64,000 bases of DNA from Viscum album (GCA_963277665.1 OY728137.1:1176414670-1176478669); one strand, 5' to 3'; shown: positions 1 to 12,221, numbered from the stretch's first letter. Notes: generated from the letters alone by a model not told the origin. Program-made: numbers and translations.

Positions 1-3000
1 TGAGATTGTGCGGAAAATTAAATAAATTATTTAATTGTTATTATCAAATTATTATTTTGTTGTTTGTGGTTCTAGTATATATGGTAATAATTAACATAAA
101 TCTAGGAGTTTCTTTAAATTTTTTATCCTATTATATTATTTTAAAATGAACCGATGGTCAAATTTACACCTCTTTGTTTTATGGTTATATGCTCATCAAC
201 TTTCATATGATCATTTACTTTTTTTAAATAAATGTTCTTTTTTCGCTCTATATAATTTTTTCTATATTATATAATTATTCTAAGTAAAATATTTCAATTC
301 CAAATTATGTTAAAATAATTATAAAAATAGTTTGTGTTATCACTAATGGCCTCAATATTTCCATTTCCTTCTTTTCAAGAGAATGTTTCATTAACGGTTT
401 TTACAAAGTTGAATCAGAAAAAGTATTTTAAAATATAAAATTCTTGATTTTATTAGTCATGTTTAAATTTCTAGTATATAAATTATTAATGGGGGGGGGT
501 TACACCCTAATATGTTGAAAGTGAAACATTATGTTTGATAGTATATTGTAGGTAACACTGATCTTAAATGACCATAAATTATCAATATTTAAATATGAAC
601 CTTATAACATGGTTGTTGAATTTATATGAATGAATAGGAATTACCATATTTTTACATATATAAAATGGTACACAACAATATAAATGTATTGAAAAATTCT
701 TAATAAATAAAAACTAAATTTTTCATAAAGTTATTTTTTCTTTCAAAATTTCTTTTTGTTCACAAATAATTTTTATAGATTTTTGAGGTAAAATAATGTA
801 ATTAATTTCTATAACATTAGTAAATATTATTTGATAAAGGGGTATAATTTTTGGAATCAACATATTAAATTTATTGTATGGTGGATTTTTTGGATTTTTC
901 TAGTGTGTTTTATATTTTAATGAGTAGTGAAAAATAATAATTTTTATTGAAGCCTTATTCTATATTGAAATATTAAAAAAGTGAAATTATATTTTTTATT
1001 CATTTTAAAATTAAATTAGTCAATTTTAATTATAAATTATCCAATTATATCCTTTTCAAAGAAATTTATAGTTGAATTTGGAATAAAAATATTTTATGAC
1101 ATAAAAGTTATTTTTTTAAAATAGTTATCCTTTGTGTTGTTCATATTAATAGTAAATTAATTTACACAACTTAAAAAAATATAATATGGGAAAATGGATT
1201 TCACATTTAAAACCCATAGATCTAAATTTATTAAATTGTTTGATTTTATTTCTATGCAATATGAATAGTAATCATAATAAAATTTGTTGCCCTAGTAAAG
1301 GTTAAATGGATTAATTAAGGGTAAAAATAATTGGGTAAAGAATAAAATGTTACCCAAACACTTACCATAATTTTATTGGACGTGTTTCTTTCATAAAGAA
1401 TCATAAAAATTTTAATATATGTCCTTTCACCATTTTTCATTTATTTATACCCTTATAATATTTTATCTAATGAAATGTAGAAAATTTCATTCAATTTTCG
1501 TTATGATCATTAAATTTTTGAAATAGGGATAAAAAGAAGGCATGTTTGGTTCTAAAAATATTATATTTAGACATTTTATTAGGATAATATTTAAATTATT
1601 CAATATGCTACATTTATGGGACAAAAATCTATTTATGTCATATTGATTGACCCCTAAAGATTAAAAAATCGGTTACCACAAAAACTATCTAAAAATGAAT
1701 ATATTGGGTTAAAACAAAGGGATAAGGGTAAAAAATAATTTAAACGTGTAAAAATATTATTATATTAGATTAATTATATCTATATTCAAAATTTATTCTA
1801 TTTTTATCTATTTTGAGACATTTAATAACCAAAATTATATAATATTAATTTAATATTAAATGAAATTATGAAAATTACCCCTCCCTTATCTAATAAAATT
1901 GCACCTAATCTCGTCTTTTTTTCACAAATAAGAATCCCTTGGTTTCATCCAATACAATCCCAAATACCTTTTTTAAAATACATTCCCATGTTCTAGAGTC
2001 CCTATTTTGTATAGAATATGAATTTTTGTGGTCTTTTGTTTTGATGCAGAGGAGGTTGTCCAAAGAGAGGCTTATTTCTAAAATGAGAATTTTAGTTTTG
2101 TTTCCTCTCATACTACTATTCAATATTATTAAAACAAGATGTAATAATTAAGAATATATATTCCACTTATTGTGATGTTATTATATTAATTCAATAACAT
2201 ATATCCATCTCTACTTTAATCAAATGGGAAACAAAACATCGTTCGTACGTATAGAAAACTACCACCTCACGAACCAATATAATTTTTTTCCCTCATCGAA
2301 TCACATGGTTGGAAATAATGGTGTAATTAATGTTCATATATGATATTCCTGAAATATTTATCAATATTAAATGATCATTTATCCCCTATATTCTTACCCA
2401 TCCAGCCACTCAAAGATGATAATGTCATTCGTGCATATGTTTTGACTCCCACCACCACGAAGAGATGTTATTCATTTTTTTAACCAATCACATGAAAGAC
2501 ATATATAACTTAACTTAATGATATAATAGGGTATTGATTTTATATTTATCACTATGTGATGATAAAATAATACTTTCTTTCTTTTCATAACGATCAATGA
2601 AAAATGAAATGTTATTCATGTGCACATACTTCCAACCATCTTATTGATCATATTATAGTTCATTGTTCATAAGCATATTTCTATATTGATTTTAAAATGA
2701 TAACTAAGGTATAAAAATGATAATTTTTTTCATAATTATTATTCTATAAACTATGGAATTATGACCTCATTGAACATATTGCACTACATAATTCATCTTT
2801 GACCAATAAACTGAATATAATTACAACATCTAACATGAACATGATGGATTAGAAAATTAAAAATATAGTGGAAAGAGATGAAATAAACTAAATTGTAAAA
2901 TTTTAAAAGGAAATTAATCCTATAGATATATAATATAATTTTATTATTTATACTGATAAATAATGTATGTGACGAGTCCGTATCGAGGTATGATTTTATC

Positions 3001-4121
3001 ATCTCAAACTGTCTTCTTTGAGACATATGTTATGTTATGAACAAATATCATTTTTTATGGTGTATATAATACCCCTATGACCTATTAAATCATTATTAAA
3101 ATTATTTTATTGAAATTTAAGGTTTTATCTTATGTAAATATTTTACAGGTAGTAAAATTCAAAAAGGTAATAAAGATGTAAGGGTTTATTTCAAAATCTC
3201 ATTTTAATCTGGATTATCTATTCTTGAACATCCATTGAAGGATATATTTTTATCATTTTATAATAAAAAAACTTAATTTTATACTCTTATAGTTATGTAT
3301 GTCAATTAAAACCTTTTATTTCATTCTACACTCCTCAAATGCTCAAAATTCTTGTATCATGTTTTTATCTAAAACTGACATTATTTTTCACTTCAGTAAA
3401 AAAATCATTTTCCAATATTCCCTTCTCTCTTTGAAATGTTTTCAATAATTTTTTAGATATATTTTATGATTTTTTGAAACTTATTTTTAGATTTTATTAA
3501 ATTTTTTTCAAAATAGTTTTAAAGGAATGATTTGAACAATTTCTAAATAAAGAACTTTTTTACTTTTTCCAAAGTGTGAAAGGAATGATATATTTTAACT
3601 ATTACGAAACACACAGATTTTACTAATTTCATGAAAACTCAATAAATTAATTATTTTTTTATAATAATCTATATTAATTGTAAAATAAATGTATTTTCAC
3701 ATTTTTTTGAACTTTCAGTTTTAAAGAAATTATTTTCAATGAGGAACAATTATTTTCGTCAAGAATGTTTTTAATATTTTTTTGAGTATTTCTACTCCGC
3801 AATGAAGACAAAATATCATGTTATGAATATCTTATAAATTATGTATATATATATATATGTCTCTTAATTATATTCATCTATCATTTCCCCCTAATTGACT
3901 AGATAAGGAAAGCCTTATGTCCATTTTTTGTATTCCTACTTAATGAAATACTTTGGATAATGATATGATACATGATTATAAAACCCATTACATTCCAAGG
4001 GTAATTCCCATGTTTATACCTAATGAATGATTTCATTTCTATGGGGTAAATAATTAGGAACATGTAATGATTTTGTTTCCATGATATAACTCTAATGCAT
4101 TGTAAAATGTTTTAGTTTCAT
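1..4121. repeat. AT-rich macro-repeat, copy A, left part
   Basis: Very AT-rich DNA with no open frame longer than about 77 codons. It aligns by eye with two other places. Positions about 100-2300 match 61840-64000 (for example the block around 125-215 against 61855-61945, and 1905-2090 against 63645-63830). Positions about 1600-4100 match 57700-60200 (for example 2960-3060 against 59065-59165). This makes it one copy of a long tandem unit with a period near 5.64 kb. It is broken at 4121 by the copia element and resumes at 31659. A G9 run lies at 491-499 and a short AT run near 3843-3858. No coding function is seen; it may be a decayed macrosatellite or old transposon DNA. Confidence 0.7.
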
Positions 4122-4126
4122 GGTAC
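4122..4126. repeat. Target site duplication GGTAC, left copy of three-LTR copia element
   Basis: GGTAC directly before the LTR terminus and again at 31654-31658 directly after the far LTR terminus. Five bp is the usual length for Ty1/copia insertions. The same place in another macro-repeat copy (60210-60214) reads GGTAA and has no insertion. Confidence 0.85.
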
Positions 4127-4765
4127 AGAAGGATCCCGAAATATCCTGAGAGGGGAGGGGTGAATCTGAGTGTCATCATTTTTTTTTAAATTTGTGGATC
4201 TTGTTCCCACATTAGTGCCAACTCATTAAATCTGTCAGAAAAATGAAATCATGATGTCGACACAACACTTTAACTTGCTTCACAACAAAGGTCTATATCC
4301 AAGGAGCATACACCGATAGTGTGTCTATCATACCAAAATCCACTAATCTTCACTAGTTTATGGATTACAAATTTTCGTCATAGTCACATTGTGCCTGGAA
4401 TAATGCCTTTACAAAGGTTCAGGGAACACTCACTACATCCCTCAGATCACTTCCGTCTACTCCCCCAAGCCCACTGCCTTGAGAGAAGTCAAACTCAATT
4501 TATCAACTTGAATTTCTCTTCAATATATTTTAATTGATGTCTTTGTCTCTATTCAGCATGAGACACTACTTGCATCAAAGTCCTGAAAAGATGCACTTGA
4601 AAGCACTGAACCACTGTACCAGATATTCAGAACATGTTAATAGGTTACACTGATGACTGCGCACAACACCTACCATTTGTGCGCAAGATCTCATTTTTGT
4701 GTACAAAACATGATTTTTTCATGGAAAAATATTTCATGCAACACCTCCATTACGCAAAAATTTTA

Positions 4766-4953
4766 CTTTTACGCGCAGCCTCAAATTTTACGTGAATCTT
4801 TGAATTTTACACCCAGCATAAAATTTTATGGACAACTGAAAATTTTATGTGTAAAATATACTTTTTCAAGCACCTTCAACTTTAACATGAAACAACAATT
4901 TTTTCATGCAACGTCTACATTTTTGGGCAACTTAAACTTTTCTACGCAACTCC
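4766..4953. repeat. 19-bp degenerate tandem array in LTR 1
   Basis: Successive units start at 4766, 4785, 4804, 4823, 4842, 4861, 4880, 4899, 4918 and 4937, an exact 19-bp step. Plus-strand consensus is near cttttacgcgcaacntcaa. Less regular units continue on both sides (about 4670-4990). It lies downstream of the TATA box in the direction of transcription, so it should be in the transcribed R/U5 leader. Confidence 0.8.
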
Positions 4954-5034
4954 CTTTATGCACACCTTTTACGCGCATCATAACATGGATCTTCACCAAG
5001 TCTTCAGAAATCCCGAATGAGGGGGGTAACCTTT

Positions 5035-5042
5035 TATTTATA
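5035..5042 (-). promoter_or_regulatory. Probable TATA box of copia LTR 1
   Basis: TATAAATA on the minus strand, about 470 bp into the LTR. The same position in LTR 2 (12214-12221) and LTR 3 (31177-31185) also carries a TATA motif, followed by a conserved block read as cccgaatga on the plus strand. Confidence 0.6.
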
Positions 5043-5511
5043 GGCATCACTGACCCCCGCACGCAAAACCCACCTTGTCACGCTAAACACACATTCTGCG
5101 TGCAATCCTTTTTCGTGCAGGAACCATTTTTCGCACACATATCTAGATTTTTCACGCACCACATGCCTTTACAATTTTTCAGCATTCTGATCCCGAAACA
5201 CATTTTGTGCGAGAAAACCAACCTACATTTACTATTTCATGAAAAACCAATTTAGCCTGAAATCCGTGTTTTTCCTGCACCACTCTAATATTTCACGCAA
5301 CTCATGCTTTTGTCAAACAAACATTTTCCCATTTCCTGATTTTCAGGCCCAGAAATTTGGCACACATAGGGAAAAGATGCCACCTTCATTACTGTTGTTT
5401 TCTTAAATTTTATAATCATTTTACTGGAAAACATTCTGAACTTTGAATAAGGATTGACAACAAACACAAACCATACTCTTATTATTACATTGAACAACCA
5501 TGGTTCCAACA

Positions 5512-5523
5512 ATCTCCCCCTTT
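5512..5523 (-). other. Polypurine tract of copia internal copy 1
   Basis: AAAGGGGGAGAT on the minus strand, directly upstream of the LTR start TGTTGG. This is the usual plus-strand primer site of plant copia elements. Confidence 0.8.
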
Positions 5524-5877
5524 GGGTTTGTTGGAAATCTCCAAATAAATTCAATAGAGCACTAGGCACATGTAATCCTAAAATGAAAGATTCAACTTAG
5601 CCGACACTATATGTCTATGTGAGCAATGTTACATGTAGAAAACTAGAGGGGAATCATGAATTGGGATCTCATGTTTTGGAATTCTTAAAGACACATAAGC
5701 TAATATCTTACTGTGTCAAAGATGCATTACATGCCCTGAATTTATTCCTTATTCTCCTAACACCAAATTCTCATTGATAAATAAAACATTTCCTAAATTT
5801 ATTCCTCCTCCCCCATTGGAAATAAACCCAAAGACCAGTATTTGTTCATTGAACAACTCAAAACGCCCTTGGATAGT

Positions 5878-5892
5878 ATCTCCCCCATAAAA
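5878..5892 (-). other. Second polypurine-like tract, copy 1
   Basis: Minus strand reads TTTTATGGGGGAGAT, about 365 bp upstream of the LTR-proximal tract and just downstream of the RNase H stop at 5962-5964. A counterpart exists in copy 2 at 13056-13070. It may be a duplicated polypurine tract in the 3' untranslated region. The rest of 5524-5961 is untranslated element DNA in which I see nothing else. Confidence 0.4.
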
Positions 5893-5961
5893 CTGGATCA
5901 GATCCACAAATAGATTAAAAACAATTAACATAACTAAGGAGAGGGTTATTTCATAACCTCC

Positions 5962-6450
5962 TTATGAACTGGGATGTGGCTCAACCCCAAGGTTCAAACG
6001 AAGTCTCTCAAACCCAGTCGCTGACAGTGGCTTGGTCCAGATATCATCCACTTGCTCATCAGTTCCCACATGATCCATTATAATCATGCCTTGTTCAAAA
6101 TTTTCTTGGATAAAGTGATACTAGATTTCAATATGTTTGGTACAAGAATTCTGAAAATGAATCTTCTTAAGATCAACTGCACTCTTGTTATGACAGTAAA
6201 ACACCATTGGTTGTTTCACCTCATCACAAATATCTGTGAGATATTTCTTCATCCATAGTAGTTGAGTGAATGACTTTGTAGTGGAGATATACTCATCTTC
6301 AACAGTATTAAAAGAAGTAATTTCTTGTTAATTTATCAACCAGCCAACACATTTCTGCCCAATATAGAATGCTCCACCACTTGTGGATTTTCTATCAACT
6401 AGATCTCTAGCCCTGTCAGCATTAGAAAACACTGATAACTCACTGTCAAT
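5962..6450 (-). pseudogene. Copia RNase H remnant, copy 1
   Basis: End of the copia polyprotein. In the minus-strand frame, the window from 6450 down shows the start of the RNase H domain: a SELSVFSNAD-type stretch (family SDADWAGD), then DRKSTSGGAFYIG (family DRRSTSGYVFFLG). Near 6060-6150 comes the tail KHIEI..YHFI and then GTDEQVDDIWTKPL, the classic end of copia RNase H. The frame ends with TAA at 5962-5964. An AT-rich stretch around 6260-6330 breaks the frame, so no active enzyme is possible. The same domain in copy 2 (13140-13700) is better preserved at the tail. Confidence 0.75.
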
Positions 6451-7470
6451 TCCTGCAGCAAAGTATAAGACAAAATTGTGAGTACCTTGAAAATACCTCA
6501 CGATTCTTTTTAATGCTTCCATATGTTGTTTCGTCAGATTACTTTGAAAGAGGGTTTCTAAGCATGTTGCAAATATATTTCTGGTCATGTTTTTGTAAGG
6601 TACAATAAGCTCCCAATGATTATTCTGTACATTGTAGGATCTATAGAGGTTCCATCCTCTGCTTTTGAAGTTTGGTTCCAAGTGTAATGGGAGTTGAAAT
6701 TGGTATCGAGTCAGGCATATTTAATTTATTCAGCAGTTCTTTGGCATAGTTTTCTTGATAAAGGAACATGTAATCCTTCTTTTGAATCACTTGAGGCCCC
6801 AAAAAATAAGTGAGCTCCCTAATCATAGACAGTTTGAATTCTGATTTCATGTTATTCGTGAATTCATCTACTGATTTCGGACTTCTAGCACTAAATATAA
6901 TGTCAAAAAAAAAAATAGAACCATGAACTGATCTTTTGAATAATTATTCACATAGATATTGTGATCTAATCCTCCACTTTTGAATTCTAGATTCTTGAGG
7001 TGAGAATCCAGCCCGGAGTATCACTCCTGTGGTGCCTGTTTCAAGCCATAGAGTGCATTATTTAGTTTTCAAACCATTGATTCATCAATACCAAGAAGAA
7101 AACACATTGGTTGTTCAATATAGACTTATTCTTCATGTACGCAATTCAATAATTCCTCCTTGACATCCATTTGATATACTTTATATCCTCTTTGGAGTGC
7201 CATGGGAAGGAAAAGTCTGATTGACTCTAGTCAATCCACTGGTGAAAAGGTTTCTTCAACATCAACGCCAAAAATCTGGGAATATCCATTACATACCATT
7301 CATGCCTTGTTTCTAATTACAGTTCCATGCTCCTCAAACTTGTTATCGAAGATACATTTTGTACCAATCACATTGTGACTTTCGGGTCGCTTAACCAGAT
7401 CCCATGTCCAGTTCTTGTCAATATGATCCAACTCATCATTCATGGATTCACCCAAGATTCATCATTTGCA
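6450..7470 (-). pseudogene. Copia reverse transcriptase remnant, copy 1 (active site lost)
   Basis: The minus strand encodes, in shifting frames, a copia RT. Near 7330-7400 a GTKCIF.NKF stretch; near 7230-7290 VDVEETFSPV; near 7130-7190 a YKVYQMDVK block followed by an IEQP motif; near 7030-7060 ALYGLKQAP. The thumb/connection part (6328-6850) has STPITLGTKL and YFQGTHNFVLYF. The catalytic YVDD has been replaced by a run of 11 A (plus strand 6905-6915) that reads as phenylalanines; copy 2 still has YVDD at 14082-14093. Several in-frame stops and frameshifts are present. The acidic integrase-RT linker (SEEE-rich) lies at about 7470-7940. Confidence 0.8.
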
Positions 7471-7939
7471 GCTTCTTCAAATGATGATGGCTACACAATA
7501 GACAGAAATACAGATTGTGTGTTATTCCTCATCCTCCTTATTTTTGTGGGTGCACTCCTATCACCAATTATGTGATATGGATCAATCTCACCTCTTTGAT
7601 TTCTCCTGTGAGGTTCAATCGCATTCTCTCCAGCCAAGGTTTCCTCTACAAATTCTTCTTCTGAGTTAACATCATGATGTGACTCTTGGGTGTTTTGTAC
7701 ACCTTCCTCTATTTCTGTATATGTATTTACTCACTGTTCACTTTCTTCCTCACTTTCTATCATATCTACATACGAAATCCTTGAAGCATTTGTGGTTTTC
7801 TATTAAATGAACATATCATCACTGCTTTCCACAATCCTTCCTAATTTCTTGTTGAAGCACATGTAGGATTTACTATTCATTATGTATCCAAGGAAAATTC
7901 CTTCACCTGCATTGTGTCAATATTTTCATTGATTTCCTT

Positions 7940-8900
7940 CTTTGTTTTTGATGAAGAACTTAGTTCAAAAATCATGAAAGTATTTCAATGAGGGCTTCCT
8001 TCCATGCAACAATTCATATGGTGTCTTCCTCCCACCCATATAATGACCTGTTCGATTTGGAATATACACTTCCACATGAACAACCTCTTTCCAGAAATTC
8101 CATGGAATACGACTCTTAATCAACATAGTTCTTTCCACATTGTTCACCTATCGATTTCTACGCTCAATAACTCTATTTTTCTATAGATTTCTCATGGTAG
8201 CTACCTCATGTTGTATCCCATGATTCTCCAAGTAGTTTTAAATTTCAATGGACGTGTATTCCCCTTCATTGTCTGATTTCAACACATTGATTATTCGTCC
8301 AATATTATTCTCGGCAATTCGACAATATGTTTTCATGCAGTCAAGTACTTGTTGTTTCCTATGTATAACCACTACACATGCTATTCTACTAGAATAATAT
8401 ATGAAAATTATGATGTACCTTTCTCCATGAGTTCCAGAAACATTTATCAGGCCACATACTTCTGTATGAATGAGATCAAGAAGATGTGATGCCCTTTTCT
8501 TCTTTGGCCGATATATACTGCAGACCAGCTTCCAACATATAAAAGCATCAAAAGAGTTTTTACATCCATGCTTTAGGTTGGGATGGTCCATGATAATCCT
8601 CAATTTTGAAATTTTCTCCATGTCTTGTTGAGTGATGTTCCCCAGTATCCGATGCCAAAAACGGTTTTCTTCTTCAACCATCATGTAAGAACCGTTTTTG
8701 AACTATCAACCAAAAAGAGGTTTCCTTTTGTTCTGAATCCCTTCATAAGTGAATTTCTTCTCTTTCCATTTATAGTGTATCTTTTCTGATTAAAAGTAAC
8801 TATAAGTCCCATGTCTTAGGTTTACTCACACTGAGGAGATTATGACGAAGGCCATCTACATAATGGACTTTAGTTTTCAATAGCTCACCATTAACTAATT
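7940..8900 (-). pseudogene. Copia integrase remnant, copy 1
   Basis: From right to left on the minus strand: the pre-integrase zinc-binding region with FWHRILGNI (family LWHRRLGH), then HLLDLIHTEVCGLINV, matching the first catalytic Asp region (H.D.CGP) but with Glu in place of Asp. Near 8250 LKSDNEGEYTS holds the second Asp. The open stretch 7965-8147 carries NNVERTML..RIPWNFWKE and then NRTGHYMGGRKTPYELLHG, the conserved end of the copia integrase core. Zinc-coordinating cysteines are partly lost (CW in place of CH/C). Stops separate the pieces. Confidence 0.78.
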
Positions 8901-8939
8901 CAGTACTTCCACTCCTTTGATTTTCAGAGCTCCATAATT

Positions 8940-9060
8940 ACCAAAATGTAATGTTCAATCAACCGTACTTTTGATATCTATTAGCAGGCCTACATTACCT
9001 ATCATATGAGACGAAAAAATGCTATCCATAATCCAGGTACTTATTATTTTTATAGCTTTG
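8940..9060 (-). pseudogene. Copia protease remnant, copy 1
   Basis: At 9021-9038 the minus strand reads TWIMDS followed by IFSSHM, matching the copia aspartic protease signature W.LDSG.S.HM. The glycine of the catalytic DSG is changed to Ile. The frame breaks soon after. It sits between the gag zinc knuckle and the integrase, as expected. Confidence 0.6.
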
Positions 9061-9099
9061 AGTGCCACCTCTTCGAGGTTGAATTTTTTAATTTTCTTC

Positions 9100-11259
9100 T
9101 TTTATTTCCATGAGACATTGGATTGTGTATAGAACACTGATGGCCTTTCAATTATATCTTCTATGTATATTGTTTCTTCCTAGTCAAAATATTATTCGAG
9201 AGGAGAAATCCTATGTTTAAGAGAAACTCTATCTTGTTGATGAGATTTGACTTGTCTCTAACTCCGGTATGAGGTGTCCATGTCCCTCCTCTACCTACAA
9301 TTAACAACCTTATGATCAAAGTTAGAACAACGAAAACAATATCCATAGAAATTGTTTTCTTCTTAAATAATTAGGATATAATTTTTTTCTCCTGTGTTGA
9401 ACTCCCATATCTTCTCCATGAAGATAACTTCTTTGCTCTTCATAATAAGAAATGGTATGGCCCAAATATCCACAGAACTGGTACTTCATGAGATGAATTT
9501 CGTGTCACTTCTGTTTATCCTCATTACTTCTTCTTTTGGATAATAATTTGAGGGATCCTTTTTCTTAATGGCTATAGGATTATCTTATTTTATTTATTTA
9601 GATTGAATTGGGTGTTTCTGATTTAGAACATCAGATGACTTTTCCACATCACCCACTTTGAGCTTTCTTTTATTTTGGTCACCTTTATTAGAAGCATCTG
9701 ACGACTCTACCTCATAACTGATTCCACTATTTACTATGAAAGCAGGTTGTTGATCATTCAAAATCGTTTCAACTCCTATAAAACCACATTTTTTCCTCCC
9801 CAACAACTCAGTATCTGAGAACCTTCCAAACTATATTTTCTTTCATGATTCTGTTGAAATTGATTAACTCTCAAGTTTTCTCTTAAGAGTAACAATTTCC
9901 TCTTTAAGAAACTCAGTAGTCTTGGTCTTTTCATTCAGAATAGTGGTGAGGTCATTGAGGACCTTTTCTTTCTCTTCAATTATCATCTTTATATCTACTA
10001 CATCATCAGTGCTTTCATGAATTTTAGAACGCATTTTTAAAAATTCTACCAGTCATTCAATTTTAGCTTCGAGCTGAACAACACAATCAGATGAATCTTC
10101 TACAATTTATTTCCACTTATTAAAACTCTTACATTTGATCCTAATCTTACTAGCAGAATCATTAAGTTCCAATATAGGATTGGAATTATTTGTCAAATGA
10201 TTTTCCCAACCATTATCTTTTTATGGTTCTGATTTTTCAAAAGATTCCATCATGGAAGCATGGTTTCTAGTTTTAAATTATGGCTCTTCTTTTTCACAGA
10301 ATTCATATCATCAACTTCCTTTTAATAGATAGAACTCATCTTCGACACTTTCTTTCTAGAATTTAAGTCTCCCTTAATGAAAAAACTTTTCTAAGTCTTC
10401 TCCATGTTTTCATATTCACTATCTTCATCATTGATCTTTCTTATGCACTGAGAGGCAATGTGCCCAAATTTTCCACAATGAAATAAAGCAAGAGGTAAAT
10501 TCCCTTGGAATTTCCCTTTTCCCTTCTAGAACTTCTTTGCAATGAGTGAAATAATTTATTTTTCCTCATAATCTTTACCACTACTATCTTTTGAAATATT
10601 CAGTTTCTCCATGGCATTGAACACCATTTCCTTGCTCACTAATTTCGTAGAATCTTCTGGTTTGACTATCATTTCATATGCTACCAAACTGATCAGTAGA
10701 TCATTTAGGGAAAGTTTGGAAGGATCACTTTCCTCAAGAGATAACACATTTTCATTGTACAACGGTGGAATTTTTCTTGTTATTTTCTTTATAATATCAA
10801 CCTCTTTGATTTCTTCTCCTAGACCTCGAATTACTCCAACCAGTTCAGTAATTCGATTAAAGAATGAGTCTGCATTATCATCCGGATGCATCTTAAGATC
10901 ATCAAACCTATTGTGTATGAATTTTAGGTTCGCCTCCTTTACTTTTCTACCTCCTTAATAAATATTTTCAAGTTTATCACACATGGATTTTGAAGAGCTG
11001 AAAATCATCTACTTTAGATAGATCTGATCAGAAAGGGCTGCAGTGAGTGCATTTTTAATTTAGCATCTGCCTCAAGAATTTTCCTTTTTGCATTAGTCAT
11101 ATCCAGGCCGGTTGGATCAGTGACTTGTATTCATTGAACAATAGATAAGAGGACTTCCATTCTAAGATATCTTAGATGAGATCTAATTCAATTCATTCAT
11201 ATCTAGAAATTGCTTCCATTGAGGAGAGGGACACTTCTGACATTGGCTGAATTGTCCAT
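9100..11259 (-). pseudogene. Copia gag remnant, copy 1
   Basis: The probable start is ATG at 11257-11259, 36 bp after the primer-binding site, followed by MDNSANV and VPLLNGSNF, the copia gag start pattern (FDG.NF.W). The longest preserved piece, 10556-10891, has FFNRITELVGVIRGLGEEI and a KITRKIPP stretch, typical of the copia gag UBN2-type domain. Leftward come charged, Glu/Ser-rich and coiled-coil-like segments (about 9850-10450) and, near 9300-9345, a GYCFRCS-type zinc knuckle remnant. Total length, about 700 codons, is long for copia gag and suggests a SIRE/Maximus-type element. Many stops; not functional. Confidence 0.7.
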
Positions 11260-11294
11260 AACAGTATATGACAGATCAAACCGCAGTCAACCTC

Positions 11295-11306
11295 CCTCTG
11301 ATACAA
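11295..11306 (-). other. Primer-binding site, copia copy 1
   Basis: Minus strand TTGTATCAGAGG, two bases inside LTR 2. It differs by one base (G to T) from TGGTATCAGAGG in copy 2. The family site pairs with the 3' end of initiator methionine tRNA. Confidence 0.75.
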
Positions 11307-11926
11307 TTTGAAGGACCTTGGAACACCCTGAGAGGGGAGGGGTGAATCAGGGTGTCAACATTTTTTTATATTGCGGATCTTGTTCCCATATTGGTAGGAA
11401 GTTGTAAAATCTTTCAAAAAAATGAAAGAATGAGGTTGAAACAAAACATTTACTTGTTTCACCACAAAGGGCTATGTCGAAGGAGCATATGCTGACAGTG
11501 TATCGGTGATACCAAAATCCACTAATCTTCACTAGTTTACGGATTACATGTTTTTGTCATACTCACTCTGTTCCTAGCATACTACCTTTAAAAAGGTTCA
11601 GGGTACACTCATTGCATCCCTCTGATCACTTCCGTCTACTCCCCCTTGATCACTTCCTTGTGGGAAGTCAAAATCAGTTTGTCGACTTGAAGGTCACTTG
11701 AATAGATTTTCATTGATGTCTTTGTCTCTGTTTAGCATGAGACACTTCTGGCATCAAATTCCTAAAAAGATTCACTTGAAATCACTGAACCATTAAACCA
11801 GATATTTGGAACATTCAAACAGGATACCCTGATGATTTCCTGCGACACCTACCCTTTGGTAACAAGATCTCACTTTTGTGCGCAATACTTGATTTTCACA
11901 CGGAAAAATATTTCGCACAACACCCC

Positions 11927-12131
11927 CTTTACGGGCAACATTAACTTTTATACGCAACCTGAACTTTTACGTGTGACTTTGACTTTTATGAAAAACATCA
12001 ACTATAATGCGCAAATTCAATTTTTACGTGCATCATCTACTTTTTCACTCACCTTCAAATTTTACATGAAACACCATTTTTTATGTGCAACGTCTTCATT
12101 TTCACACAGCTTAAAATTTTCCATGCAACTC
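11927..12131. repeat. 19-bp degenerate tandem array in LTR 2
   Basis: After an 18-bp first unit at 11927, units start at 11945, 11964, 11983, 12002, 12021, 12040, 12059, 12078, 12097 and 12116, exactly 19 bp apart. Same consensus as in LTR 1. The 150-codon plus-strand frame at 11832-12284 is a by-product. Confidence 0.8.
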
Positions 12132-12213
12132 CCTTTACACATACCTTTTACACGCATTAGATCTCAGATCTTCTCTAAGTATTTATCCATCCCGAATGAG
12201 TGGGATCACCTTT

Positions 12214-12221
12214 TATTTATA
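12214..12221 (-). promoter_or_regulatory. Probable TATA box of copia LTR 2
   Basis: TATAAATA on the minus strand at the same place as in LTR 1, with the same flanking bases. Confidence 0.6.

Larger units (their letters stand above)
4127..5511 (-). repeat. Copia LTR 1 (3' LTR of internal copy 1)
   Basis: 1385 bp. On the minus strand it begins TGTTGGAACC at 5511, next to a polypurine tract, and ends at 4127. The expected terminal TG on the plus strand is AG here, a one-base change from the TGAAGGA seen in LTRs 2 and 3. It contains a TATA box at 5035-5042 and a 19-bp tandem array. A plus-strand open frame of 200 codons (4653-5255) is antisense to the LTR and is explained by the array. Confidence 0.88.

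Noticed and set aside
1905..2151. Overlapping small frames of about 70 codons on both strands
   Set aside because: They lie in macro-repeat DNA; the homologous stretch at 63645-63880 does not preserve either frame as an obvious protein.
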